A stretch of 27,529 nt of DNA, taken from contig JAPLSR010000205.1 of assembly GCA_026398545.1 (NCBI GenBank), forward strand, positions 1 to 27,529. The letters are read 5' to 3'. This DNA comes from Candidatus Sumerlaeota bacterium (GTDB lineage Bacteria; Sumerlaeota; Sumerlaeia; MWCT01). Positions 15,326-24,260 of this stretch are shown in pieces. Numbering within the stretch: position 1 is the stretch's first letter; every line of letters begins with the position of its first letter. The notes beneath the pieces are model-generated. The model searched no databases. It had not been told where the DNA came from and was given only the letters and a program-made list of their open reading frames with translations. The position numbers were made by a program, and so were the translations under genes.

Positions 15326-18300
15326 ATGACAACTTCGGAATTTGTTCATCTCCATCTGCATAGCGAGTATAGTTTATTAGATGGCGCCTGCCGGTTTGAA
15401 CCGCTGTTTAAAAGACTTCAGCAGTTCGGCATGAAGGCTGTTGCCCTGACAGACCACGGTAACCTGTTCGGCGCGGTGGATTTTTACCAGAAGGCTGTTG
15501 AAGCGGGGATAAAGCCCATAATCGGCTGTGAGTTTTACCTGTCTCCGGGTCTGCGGACGGAGCGCAATTCCCAGGAAAAAAAGTCATCCAACCACCTTGT
15601 CCTTCTCTCTACCAGTTACCAGGGTTATCTGAGCCTTGCCAAGTTATCCTCCATTGCCCACCTTGAGGGCTTTTATTACAAGCCGCGGATTGACATGGGG
15701 ACGCTGGAGAAATATTCCCGCGACCTCATTGCCTTTTCCTCCTGCATCAAGGGGAGCATTCCCGAGCTTCTTCTTGAGGGTAAGCCCAAAAAGGCGGCTG
15801 AAGTTCTTGACCAGTTTCTTGCCATTTTCGGGAGGGAGAATTTTTATATTGAGATTATGGACCAGAGCCTGCCGGAGCAGAGGAAGGTGAATCCCGCCCT
15901 TGTGCGGCTGGCGAAAAAGGCTGGCGTGGGGCTTGTGGCAACTAATGATTGCCATTACTTGAACCGTGAGGATGCCGAAATCCATGATGTCCTCCTTTGC
16001 ATAGGGACGGGCAAGACCTTCAGGGAGGAACAGCGCCTCCGCTTCCATTCCACTGAGTTTTACGTCAAATCGCAGGATGAGATGGCGGATTTATTCCGGG
16101 ATTTGCCAGAGGCGGTGCAGAATACCCTCACCATCGCGGAGAGGTGTAATTCGGAAATCCGTTTTAAGCAGAAACTCCTGCCCCATTACACACCTCCCGA
16201 CGGTCTGAGAGAGGGGGATTATCTGCGGAATCTGGTGATGGAAGGATTGAAGGAGCGCTACAGTGTGCTTACGGAGGAGATACTGGAGCGGGCGGAGATG
16301 GAGCTGGGGGTCATCCACAATATGGGGTTTGATTCCTACTTTCTCATTGTGTGGGACTTTGTGCGATATGCGAGGGAGAATGGTGTGGGCGTGGGACCCG
16401 GACGCGGTTCCGCCGCGGGGAGCATTGTGGCATACGCCCTGCGGATAACAGATATTGACCCCCTTGAATATGGTCTCATTTTTGAGCGCTTTCTGAATGT
16501 GGAGCGCGTCTCTCTGCCGGATATTGACATCGATTTTGACGATATCAACCGTAACAAGGTTTTCAGATACGTGAGGGAGAAATACGGTTCCTCAAATGTT
16601 GCCCAGATTATCACATTCGGGACGCTAAAGGCGAGAAACGCCGTGCGGGATGTGGGGCGCGTCTTGGAAATCCCTTTAAGTCTTGTTGACCGCATAGCAA
16701 GGATGATTGCCGATAACACATCTATTGATGGAGCGCTTGCTAATGTCGAGGAGCTCCGAAATCTCTCCGGGAGCGACCCCCAGATACAGAAGCTTCTCAC
16801 CTATGCCCATGCAATTGAGGGGATGGTGCGCCACGCCTCCACCCATGCCGCAGGCGTTGTGATGGCGGACATTGACCTCTCGGATATCATCCCCGTTTAT
16901 AAACCCCCGAACACGGATGACATCGCCACGCAATACACGATGGACCAGGTGGTGGAGATTGGTCTTCTAAAGATGGATTTCTTAGGGCTTAAAAACCTTT
17001 CCGTCATACAGGATGCCGTTGACCGTTTGAAGAAGACGAGGGGGATAGAGGTGATATGGAAGGATATCCCGCTTGACGACCCCGTCACATATGACCTTTT
17101 GTGCTCGGGTGAGACGGCAGGTGTGTTCCAGCTGGAGTCCTCCGGCATGCGCGACATAGTGAACCGCCTCGCCCCGCGCAACCTCTCGGAAATCGCCGCC
17201 CTCCTTGCGCTCTATCGCCCCGGACCTCTCCAGAGCGGGATGGTGGAAGATTTCATCGCCCGCAAGAATGGCAAGAGGGGGATTGTGTATGAGCATGAGA
17301 TGCTGGAACCGATACTGAAGGAGACCTTCGGGGTTATTCTGTATCAGGAGCAGGTGATGCAGATTGCGCGTGTGATGGCGGGTTACACGCTCGGGGAGGC
17401 GGACATCCTCCGCCATGCTATCGGGAAGAAGAAAGATGAGATAATGAATGAGCGGAAGGCGGCATTTATTGAGCGCGCCATTCTCCGAGGGGTTGACCGT
17501 CATGTTGCCGAGAAGACCATAGACCTTATCGTTTATTTTGCCGGCTATGGATTCAACAAGAGCCACAGCGCCGCCTACGCCCTCATCACCTATCGCACCG
17601 CCTATCTCAAGGCGCACTATCCCGTGGAATACATGTCCGCTGTCCTCACAAATGAAATCGGGTCAAATGAGAACATTGCCAAATATATCGGCGTCTGCAA
17701 GGCTATGGGAATTCAGATACTCCCGCCGGATGTGAATGAATCCTATGCCACATTCACAGCGGTTGGGGAGAAGATACGCTTCGGGCTTGCGGGCATCAAG
17801 AATGTGGGCGAGGCGGCTGTGAACCAGATAATTGCGGAGAGGGATAAAAACGGCTCCTTCAAAAGCCTTCAGGATTTTGTTATGCGTGTGCCTTATGGAG
17901 TCTTGAATACTCGCCTTGTGGAAGCCCTCATAAAATCCGGCGCCTTTGACTCAACAGGGCACCACCGCGCACAGCTCATGCAGGTCATGCCCGAAGTCCT
18001 CGAGATGGCAAGCCATTACCAGCGGGAAAAGAATTCCCTACAGATATCCCTCTTCGAAGACCATGCAGGGATGTCCTACCGCACAGTTCCATTGCCCCCC
18101 ATTCCCCCCTGGCCGGAGATGGAAATGCTCCAGTATGAAAAGCAATACCTGGGGTTTTATGTGACCAGCCACCCCATGAATGCCTATGAGGTGGACGCCC
18201 GTTCTCTCAGCAATGCAGATACAAGCGTCCTGAAGGAATCGCTTGCGCGCCATGGCTTCAGCGACAGAGCGAGGCGAGGCGGGGAGGATGTGTGCCTGCT

Positions 18301-18790
18301 TGGGCTCGTCAATAGTGTGACGCCCAGGCTGGATAAAAACGGTAATACTTATGCCCATGTGATGCTGGAGGATTTCCAGGGGAGCGTGCGCCTTGTCTTT
18401 TTTAACAGGGCTTATGAGCAGTATCGCCCTCTTCTTGAAGTGGACAGGGCGATTTTTGTCCGTGGGAGGCTCTCGCAGGCGCGGAATGAGCCGGAAATCA
18501 TTGTGGATGAGGTGAACACGCCGGCTGATGCGCGGAAAAAGCTGGTCCGCGCTGTGGAGATTGAACTGGCGCCGGCAAGCGCCACGGTGGAAAATCTGGA
18601 GAGGATTAAGGAACTCTTCAGGAGGCACAAGGGAGAGCGCCCTGTTCGGATTATCCTTCACAAATCAGGCGTTGGGAGATTCCGCATGGACCCGGGTAAA
18701 CATGCAAGTGTGACCACCTCTGATGAGTTTGTCAGGGATGTCCTGACACTGCCATTTCACACCATCCTGACATTTATCACGAAAAGTTGA
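15326..18790 (+). CDS. dnaE: DNA polymerase III alpha subunit, DnaE type
   Basis: 1154 aa, the usual length for DnaE1. It is the replicative polymerase that synthesises DNA on both strands within the holoenzyme. Domains in order: an N-terminal PHP domain with intact metal-ligand motifs (HLHLHSEYSLLDG at 8-20 and LTDHGN), so a residual or real proofreading activity is possible; the palm with GPGRGSAAGS and PDIDIDFDD (catalytic D399 and D401, third Asp D551 in KMDFLGLKNLS); fingers with LYRPGPLQSGMVEDF and GFNKSHSAAYALITY; a tandem helix-hairpin-helix (FGLAGIKNVGEAAV); and an OB fold (VCLLGLVNSVTPRLDKNG...) and C-terminal tail. GAGGT precedes the ATG at good spacing. Odd point: about 12 residues (HGFSDRARRGGE, from about 976) just before the OB fold are encoded by a dispersed repeat. 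It converges on the PAS-array gene with 85 bases between the stops. Confidence 0.98.
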   Translation: MTTSEFVHLHLHSEYSLLDGACRFEPLFKRLQQFGMKAVALTDHGNLFGAVDFYQKAVEAGIKPIIGCEFYLSPGLRTERNSQEKKSSNHLVLLSTSYQGYLSLAKLSSIAHLEGFYYKPRIDMGTLEKYSRDLIAFSSCIKGSIPELLLEGKPKKAAEVLDQFLAIFGRENFYIEIMDQSLPEQRKVNPALVRLAKKAGVGLVATNDCHYLNREDAEIHDVLLCIGTGKTFREEQRLRFHSTEFYVKSQDEMADLFRDLPEAVQNTLTIAERCNSEIRFKQKLLPHYTPPDGLREGDYLRNLVMEGLKERYSVLTEEILERAEMELGVIHNMGFDSYFLIVWDFVRYARENGVGVGPGRGSAAGSIVAYALRITDIDPLEYGLIFERFLNVERVSLPDIDIDFDDINRNKVFRYVREKYGSSNVAQIITFGTLKARNAVRDVGRVLEIPLSLVDRIARMIADNTSIDGALANVEELRNLSGSDPQIQKLLTYAHAIEGMVRHASTHAAGVVMADIDLSDIIPVYKPPNTDDIATQYTMDQVVEIGLLKMDFLGLKNLSVIQDAVDRLKKTRGIEVIWKDIPLDDPVTYDLLCSGETAGVFQLESSGMRDIVNRLAPRNLSEIAALLALYRPGPLQSGMVEDFIARKNGKRGIVYEHEMLEPILKETFGVILYQEQVMQIARVMAGYTLGEADILRHAIGKKKDEIMNERKAAFIERAILRGVDRHVAEKTIDLIVYFAGYGFNKSHSAAYALITYRTAYLKAHYPVEYMSAVLTNEIGSNENIAKYIGVCKAMGIQILPPDVNESYATFTAVGEKIRFGLAGIKNVGEAAVNQIIAERDKNGSFKSLQDFVMRVPYGVLNTRLVEALIKSGAFDSTGHHRAQLMQVMPEVLEMASHYQREKNSLQISLFEDHAGMSYRTVPLPPIPPWPEMEMLQYEKQYLGFYVTSHPMNAYEVDARSLSNADTSVLKESLARHGFSDRARRGGEDVCLLGLVNSVTPRLDKNGNTYAHVMLEDFQGSVRLVFFNRAYEQYRPLLEVDRAIFVRGRLSQARNEPEIIVDEVNTPADARKKLVRAVEIELAPASATVENLERIKELFRRHKGERPVRIILHKSGVGRFRMDPGKHASVTTSDEFVRDVLTLPFHTILTFITKS
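18250..18274. repeat. Dispersed GC-rich element, variant B, copy in dnaE
   Basis: CCATGGCTTCAGCG then ACAGAGCGAGG on the plus strand, 23/25 identical to the inverted copy in rng. It is read in frame as HGFSDRAR, between the fingers/duplex-binding part and the OB fold, a surface linker where extra residues should be tolerated. Confidence 0.7.
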
Positions 18791-18809
18791 GAGAGAAGGC
18801 ATTCCTTTT

Positions 18810-18863
18810 GCCGGACGCCGGCGCTTATCCGGCCGTCGCTAGCGCTTTGGCGGAGTCGGCTGG
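18810..18863. repeat. Dispersed GC-rich element, variant A (intergenic copy) with adjoining hairpin
   Basis: Bases 18829-18863 hold the 35-base core (CCGGCCGTCGCTAGCG, then CTTTGGCGGAGTCGGCTGG). It is 34/35 identical to 25310-25344 and 33/35 to 24445-24479. Just before it lies a perfect small hairpin GCCGG-ACG-CCGGC (18810-18822). The element fills the 85-base space between the dnaE stop and the stop of the PAS-array gene, 12 bases from the latter. No T-run follows the hairpin in either useful direction, so it is not an obvious terminator. Confidence 0.8.
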
Positions 18864-18875
18864 GGCAAGGGTTTC

Positions 18876-21800
18876 TTATTTGATGGGAGAGATGCTGGCG
18901 ATAAATTTGCGATGTGTCCCGGATTGGTCAATGCGCACGAGGGAAATATTGCATCGAAATCTTGCGCCTTTGGGCGTCTTCAGGTATATATCACGGCGGT
19001 CAACACCTTTTTTCCTGATGGTATCTCTGGCGGAGGATTTATATTTGTCAAAATCTCCTCCGGTGGGGAAGAATTTTTTGAAAGGGATATTTGTGAGGCT
19101 TGGAAGCGCACTTTCAGGGTCGAGGATTTCCCTTGCCGTATCATTAGCCCATTCAATTTTCCATTCCGAATTGAGCATGCAAATGCCGTGGGGTGTGCTG
19201 AGCAGGAGTGCCTGATTAAGTCCCTCCAGATATTGCAGTCTTTCGTTTGTGTCTTTCATATTTTTTCCGGCATGTTTCAAATCCGTGATATCATGAGCCA
19301 TGACCTGGGCGCATGAAACCTTTCCGCTGGAATCCGGGATGGGCTGGATATTGGTCCTGAACCAATGCTCATGCCCTCCAATCACGGAGGGGTGATGCGG
19401 CATATTCAAAGCCCTTCCGGATTTGATAACCTTTCGGATGTTTGTCATGTGGTTGTCCGCGGTCTCCCTGGGTAAGAAGTCCCACATGGTTTTGCCCGCG
19501 ATATCCTGAGGTTTTCCGCCAAGGATTAGTGCGAGTGCATTATTCACCATCAGAATGACACCATCATTGTTGATAATGGTGATAAGCGCCTCCGCATTTT
19601 CCACCACCATGCGGTATTTTCTTTCCTCCTCGCGGATTTTCGTCTCTGCCGCCCGGCGTTCAGAGATATCGCGGATGAAGGCGCAACCGAATTTTTTACC
19701 CCCATACTGGAGATAGGTGACATTGATATCGACAGGTATCTGGCGACCATCCTTAGTTGTGTGGATGGATTCAAATGTGATTGCCCCCTGCTTCTCCATG
19801 AGTTTCCATCTTTCCCTGTGTGTCTCCTTTGTAAGGACGGCATCGATATCGGAAATCTTCATTGAGAGGAGTTCATCAGCGGAATAGCCGAGGATGCGGG
19901 AAGCCGCCTCATTTGCATAAAAGAAATTGCTGTCGGCGTCAAACCACAGGATAATGTCCCCTGCGCTGTCCATGCAGAACCGGGAGAGATGGAGCGCCTT
20001 GTCCGCCAGTTTGTGTTTGGTGATGTCCATAAAGGAGAACATAATGCAGATGGGGTTGCCGGATGCATCGATGACGGTGCTTGCGGACACAAGTGCCTCA
20101 AAGGATGCGCCGTCGCCGCGGCGGGCTTCCAGTTCGCCCTTCCAGTCCCCCTCCTTACGAATGGCGTCCCAGACCTTTTGCGCCGATGATTTATGAACCC
20201 AAAGCGAGGAAAAGGATTTTCCTTTCGCCTCGCTTATATCGTCATACTCCCAGAGGGAGAGAAAGGAGTGATTCGCATAAGTCACACGTCCGTCCAGGTT
20301 AAGAATGGCGATGGCATTGATAGATGAATCAATTGCCCAGTCCTTGACCCTGAGCGACTCTATGGCGCGGAGACGGGAGACGACGCCTGCGCATTGCTCA
20401 GCCATGGCATGGAGGAGTTTGAGGTCGCGGTCGGTGTATCTTTTGGGAGTGTAGCTATGTACCGAGATACCGCCGATGAGCCGGTTTTCCCACAGGACAG
20501 GGGCAAACATGAGTGAGCGGGAGAGGCGGTCTGTAGCTCCGAATGGGGTGAGTTTTGATTTTTTTGGTTCAACATTTCGATTGATGAGCCGTGGCTGTCG
20601 GGTGGGGAATACGGTGGTGCGTCTGTCCAATTTTGTCACTTGTGCCTGTCCCATCTTTTCCGGATGCGATGCCCCTTTGGGTGTATCTTCCATATGGATT
20701 CTGGTAAGTGTATTATTAGATTCGTCATACAGTCCGAACCAGAAGGCATCGTGTTTGAAAAGACTGCGGGACTCTTCTGCGAGCAAGGTAGCGATTTCCC
20801 CGAGGTCAATAAGTGATGAGATGCGTTCCGAGATATGTTGCAGGGTCTCCTTTTCCATTTCGGTGCGTTTATATTCTGTGATGTCATACAGGATGCCAAG
20901 GGAGCCTGTGACCTTGCCTGTTTGTTCAGAAATGATGGGGACGGCGCAGTCCCTCAGCCATTTTTCCACTCCCTGCGGTGTAATGATTCTGTAATCAACA
21001 TTGTAATGTTTTACCTCGCCACGGCGAAAGGCAGCGCTGTAATCATGGACATCTTTTGGGGCGTCGGGGTCAATGATAATGGTTTCCCTGACAAGTTTGT
21101 TAAAATCCCCTGACGTCCTGCCGGCGAAGGAGGCGCCCAGCATTGACTCGCCTTCTTTGTCAAAGTATTCATAACGCCAATCGGGAAATCGGAGTGAATA
21201 GACGACACCCATTGAGTTATGGATTGCCTTGCGGTAGATGTCGTGAGCCTTCTTCAGCTCCTCCTCCGCCAGCTTGCGTTTTGTGATGTCACGGATAAAG
21301 GAGCAGTGAAATTCTTTGCCCCTGTAATTGATATAGTTGACGGATGTTTCCATCTGGACGTCCCGCCCATCCCGTGTTCTCAAGGTGGTTTCGATGATTC
21401 GATTTTGCTCCTTTTTTGTTTGCTCCCAGTCTTTTTTCCATTTTTGCCAGTTATACTTCGGATTCAAGTCCTTAACGGACAAAGAGAGCAGTTCGTCGCG
21501 GGAGTATCCGGTCAGGTTGCAGGCGGCGTCGTTCGCATAGATGTGATGACCGTCCGGTTCCACCCATACAATAGCCTCCCCGCTCCGTTCGATTGAGAGC
21601 ATGGCGATTGAGAGCGCCCTTTTCAGAAGGTTGTGTCCTGTCAAATCAGTGACGGATGCCATCATGGAAAATGGACTGCCTGACTTATCCCTTACGATGC
21701 TTGCGGAGACGAGGGCGTCAAAGGTGGAACCATCCTGACGGACAGCGGTCATCTCGCCCAACCACCCGTCCTGCTCCCGCAGGATGTCTATAATCTTTTT

Positions 21801-24041
21801 TGATTCGCCAGTGCTTTGAAAAAGGCGGGAGAGCGGTTTTCCGATAACATCCTGTGGGTCATCATAATCCCACAAGCGCTGGAAGGAGGGATTTACGTAA
21901 TTAACCATGCCTGAGAGGTCTGCCATCACCACGGCATTGATAGAGGACTCAATTGCCCGGTCTTTGGCGGTCAGGGATTCGCAGGAGCGCATGCGCGCCA
22001 CGGCGCCGCCGCATAGCTCGGCAATGGCATGAAGGAGTTTCAGGTCTTGCTCTTTATAGAAGTCCTGGGTGTAGCTCTGGGCGGAGATGACCCCGAGCAG
22101 ACGTTTCTCCCACATGACAGGTGCAAACATGAGGGAGCGTGAGATGCGTTCTTTGAACCCGAAGCGGGCAAGTTTCGCTCCGGTTTTTTTCCTCTTGCGG
22201 TTGATTAGTTTTGGCGTGAAGTCCGGATACAGGGGATTGTGTTTGCTTAATTGCATTGATTTATTCGGCACAACGGTAATGGGTTCACCCCCCCCGACTG
22301 GCGTGTCTTCAAGATAGACCTTTGTGAATATGTTATGGGATTCGTCATAAAGGCTGAAATTGAAGGCGTCGTACCGGAGGAGATTTCGGGAGCGGGCGGC
22401 AAGCATGGCTCCCATCTCTTTTAAGCTGACAAGCGATGCCAGATCCTCGGATATTTCCTGAAGCGCCGCGTGTTCCATCTCGGTGCGTTTTTGTTTTGTG
22501 ATGTCAAAGAGGATGCCCATTGAACCCGTGACCTCTCCAGTTTTCTCATCCCTGACCGGGCTGGAGAAATCGCTAAGCCATTTTTCCTCACCCTTCGGGG
22601 TGACAATTCTGTAATTGGCGACGTAACGTCCGACCTTTTCCTGCCGGAAGGAGAGTCCACTTATATCCTCTGGCTCGATGATGATTCTCTCCTTCACCAG
22701 CTGGTTGAAATCATGTTGTTTAAGATTGCGAACGGGAATTCCGAGGAGGGCTTCCCCATCCTCATCAAAGTAATCGTAGCTCATGTCTGAGAATCTGAGG
22801 GAATAGGCGACGCCGTTGGAGCTCCGGATGGTGCTGTGGTAAATGTCATGCACCTTTTTCAGCTCATCCTCAATGTGTCTGCGCTCCGTGATATTGCGGG
22901 CGAAGATGCAGTTGAATTCACTCCCCTTGTAATGAACGTAATTGCAGGTGTTTTCCACAATGACCGTCCCGCCGCCCTTGATTTTCAGGATAGTTTCAGT
23001 GACGAGGGAGCCTTTTTGTTTGAGATTTGCCCAGAAGGTTTTCCACTTCTGTTTTGAATAATCCTTCGCAAAGTCAAAGATGGTCTTATTCAGGATTTCT
23101 TCCCGTGTATAGCCAGTGATGCGGCAGGCGGCGTCATTGATGTAAAGGTAGCGCCCGTCGGGGTCAATCCACACAATGGCGTCGGCGCTGTGGTCGATGG
23201 AGAACTTGGCGATAGAGAGGGCTTTTTCCAGGAGATTGTGACCCGTGATATCGACGGTGGATGCCATCATGCAGATGGGGTTGCCCGCATCATCCTTCAC
23301 CATGCTTGCCGCCACCTGGGCGTCAAAGGAGGACCTGTCCTTCCTCAGGGCTGTCATTTCGCCCTGCCACCTGCCCTCTTTCCGCAGACTCTCCATCACC
23401 GTCCGGGCTTCATCGGGCTTCTGCCAGAAGGAGGAAAAGGGTTTTCCGATAATATTGCCGGCATCATCATAATCCCAGAGAATCCGGAAGGAGGGATTCA
23501 CATAAGTGATTTTGCCTTCGAGGGTCATGATAGCGACGGCGTTGATGGAGGAGTCCATTCCCCACTGCTTGACTTTCAGGTCTTGCTCTATCTGGACTCG
23601 CTCTGTGATATCGAGGGCTATGCCCGAAGTTCCTATGATAATTCCCGACTCATCACGAAGAGGTTCGATATAATTTTCAAAGACACGATTCTTGTAATGG
23701 GTTGTGTAATGTCCGGCTGTTCCTTTGAGGGCGTTCATGTGGACTTTCAGGAAGGTGTTGTCCGGGTCATGGGTTTTAAAATATTCCTGAATGCTCTGCC
23801 CTATGAGTTTTTCGGGTTTAATATTAAAGGTGTCGAGGAGTTTGCCGGCGATGGAGGTGAATCGCAGGTTGAGGTCAGTTGTCCAGAGGATGGAATGAGT
23901 CTGGTTTGCCTTGACCTGCAACATTTGTTCCTTCTGCCGAAGGGTCTCTTGTGTATTTTTGTCTTTTGATGGGGGCGATTCTGATTTGTGAGTCGATTGC
24001 TCCATGGGAGAGGATTCAGAGGGGTTTTGAGGTTCATCCAT
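18876..24041 (-). CDS. Multi-PAS/GAF sensor protein without an output domain
   Basis: 1721 aa, no signal peptide and no clear membrane segment, so probably cytoplasmic. About 11 PAS and 2 GAF domains can be followed: PAS1 (40-150); block A = PAS 155-272, PAS 273-393, PAS 394-523, GAF 525-690; block B = PAS 692-803, PAS 805-925, PAS 926-1060, GAF 1065-1228; partial block C = PAS 1232-1345 and PAS 1347-1465; then PAS 1470-1590 and PAS 1612-1721. PAS ends show the usual D-I-T-E/K-R signature. PAS and GAF domains sense redox state, light or ligands, or mediate dimerisation. No HisKA, HATPase, GGDEF, EAL, HTH or receiver domain follows: the protein ends inside or just after the last PAS. It may act through a partner protein, or be the remnant of a hybrid kinase. 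The start ATG at 24041 has a weak GGGGG 8 bases upstream. Confidence 0.93.
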   Translation of the reverse strand: MDEPQNPSESSPMEQSTHKSESPPSKDKNTQETLRQKEQMLQVKANQTHSILWTTDLNLRFTSIAGKLLDTFNIKPEKLIGQSIQEYFKTHDPDNTFLKVHMNALKGTAGHYTTHYKNRVFENYIEPLRDESGIIIGTSGIALDITERVQIEQDLKVKQWGMDSSINAVAIMTLEGKITYVNPSFRILWDYDDAGNIIGKPFSSFWQKPDEARTVMESLRKEGRWQGEMTALRKDRSSFDAQVAASMVKDDAGNPICMMASTVDITGHNLLEKALSIAKFSIDHSADAIVWIDPDGRYLYINDAACRITGYTREEILNKTIFDFAKDYSKQKWKTFWANLKQKGSLVTETILKIKGGGTVIVENTCNYVHYKGSEFNCIFARNITERRHIEDELKKVHDIYHSTIRSSNGVAYSLRFSDMSYDYFDEDGEALLGIPVRNLKQHDFNQLVKERIIIEPEDISGLSFRQEKVGRYVANYRIVTPKGEEKWLSDFSSPVRDEKTGEVTGSMGILFDITKQKRTEMEHAALQEISEDLASLVSLKEMGAMLAARSRNLLRYDAFNFSLYDESHNIFTKVYLEDTPVGGGEPITVVPNKSMQLSKHNPLYPDFTPKLINRKRKKTGAKLARFGFKERISRSLMFAPVMWEKRLLGVISAQSYTQDFYKEQDLKLLHAIAELCGGAVARMRSCESLTAKDRAIESSINAVVMADLSGMVNYVNPSFQRLWDYDDPQDVIGKPLSRLFQSTGESKKIIDILREQDGWLGEMTAVRQDGSTFDALVSASIVRDKSGSPFSMMASVTDLTGHNLLKRALSIAMLSIERSGEAIVWVEPDGHHIYANDAACNLTGYSRDELLSLSVKDLNPKYNWQKWKKDWEQTKKEQNRIIETTLRTRDGRDVQMETSVNYINYRGKEFHCSFIRDITKRKLAEEELKKAHDIYRKAIHNSMGVVYSLRFPDWRYEYFDKEGESMLGASFAGRTSGDFNKLVRETIIIDPDAPKDVHDYSAAFRRGEVKHYNVDYRIITPQGVEKWLRDCAVPIISEQTGKVTGSLGILYDITEYKRTEMEKETLQHISERISSLIDLGEIATLLAEESRSLFKHDAFWFGLYDESNNTLTRIHMEDTPKGASHPEKMGQAQVTKLDRRTTVFPTRQPRLINRNVEPKKSKLTPFGATDRLSRSLMFAPVLWENRLIGGISVHSYTPKRYTDRDLKLLHAMAEQCAGVVSRLRAIESLRVKDWAIDSSINAIAILNLDGRVTYANHSFLSLWEYDDISEAKGKSFSSLWVHKSSAQKVWDAIRKEGDWKGELEARRGDGASFEALVSASTVIDASGNPICIMFSFMDITKHKLADKALHLSRFCMDSAGDIILWFDADSNFFYANEAASRILGYSADELLSMKISDIDAVLTKETHRERWKLMEKQGAITFESIHTTKDGRQIPVDINVTYLQYGGKKFGCAFIRDISERRAAETKIREEERKYRMVVENAEALITIINNDGVILMVNNALALILGGKPQDIAGKTMWDFLPRETADNHMTNIRKVIKSGRALNMPHHPSVIGGHEHWFRTNIQPIPDSSGKVSCAQVMAHDITDLKHAGKNMKDTNERLQYLEGLNQALLLSTPHGICMLNSEWKIEWANDTAREILDPESALPSLTNIPFKKFFPTGGDFDKYKSSARDTIRKKGVDRRDIYLKTPKGARFRCNISLVRIDQSGTHRKFIASISPIK
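19632..23579 (-). repeat. Coding tandem repeat: PAS-PAS-PAS-GAF block, about 2.4 copies
   Basis: Block A (23579-21972, residues 155-690), block B (21971-20352, residues 691-1230) and truncated block C (20351-19632, two PAS domains) align in order. For example, SSINAV then YVNPSFRILWDYDD / YVNPSFQRLWDYDD / YANHSFLSLWEYDD, and SRSLMFAPVMWEKRLLG / SRSLMFAPVLWENRLIG in the two GAF domains. This points to tandem duplication of a block of roughly 1.6 kb followed by divergence. Confidence 0.85.
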
Positions 24042-24139
24042 TTATAAAACCCCCGTGTGAGTTTCGTGGGGCGGGTTGAAAAAAAATCAGGATTAAAAAT
24101 CAACCCTTATGATAATAAGAATAAAAAAGTTATTATCAG

Positions 24140-24151
24140 GTTTCGTCAAGT
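24140..24151 (-). promoter_or_regulatory. ACTTGACGAAAC motif upstream of the PAS-array gene
   Basis: Identical 12 bases, and the same 98-base distance to the start codon, as at 12684-12695 upstream of the pseudopilin operon. It may be a -35 region or a regulator site. No strong -10 lies 17 bases downstream (TTTTAT). The spacer 24042-24222 holds no gene that I can support. Confidence 0.35.
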
Positions 24152-24200
24152 ATAATTGATGAAAGAGGCGGTGTAATGCAAGTTTTTTGTTCATTAGCCA

Positions 24201-24260
24201 ACTCCGCGCTCCGTCGCCAAAGCTATGTAGCGTCGGCGACCGAAGTGGCTACGAAGGCTG
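24201..24260. repeat. Dispersed GC-rich element, variant C, at the 3' end of the RND-ABC gene
   Basis: GTCGCC (24213-24218) and GGCGAC (24235-24240) are perfect inverted arms around a segment containing CCAAAGCTATGTAGCG. About 21/27 bases align with the rng copy (13818 onward), and CCAAAGC..TAGCG also matches the variant A core on the minus strand. On the minus strand the element encodes the last residues SAFVATSVADAT and the TAG stop (24225-24223) of the transporter gene. The exact ends are uncertain. Confidence 0.6.

Noticed and set aside
18810..18822. GCCGG-ACG-CCGGC hairpin as a terminator between dnaE and the PAS-array gene
   Set aside because: No T-run follows it in the direction of either gene; it is more likely part of the repeat element.
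19632..23579. Possible CRISPR-like or DNA-level repeat array in the PAS region
   Set aside because: The periodicity is about 1.6 kb and lies at the protein-domain level, with no short identical repeats and spacers.
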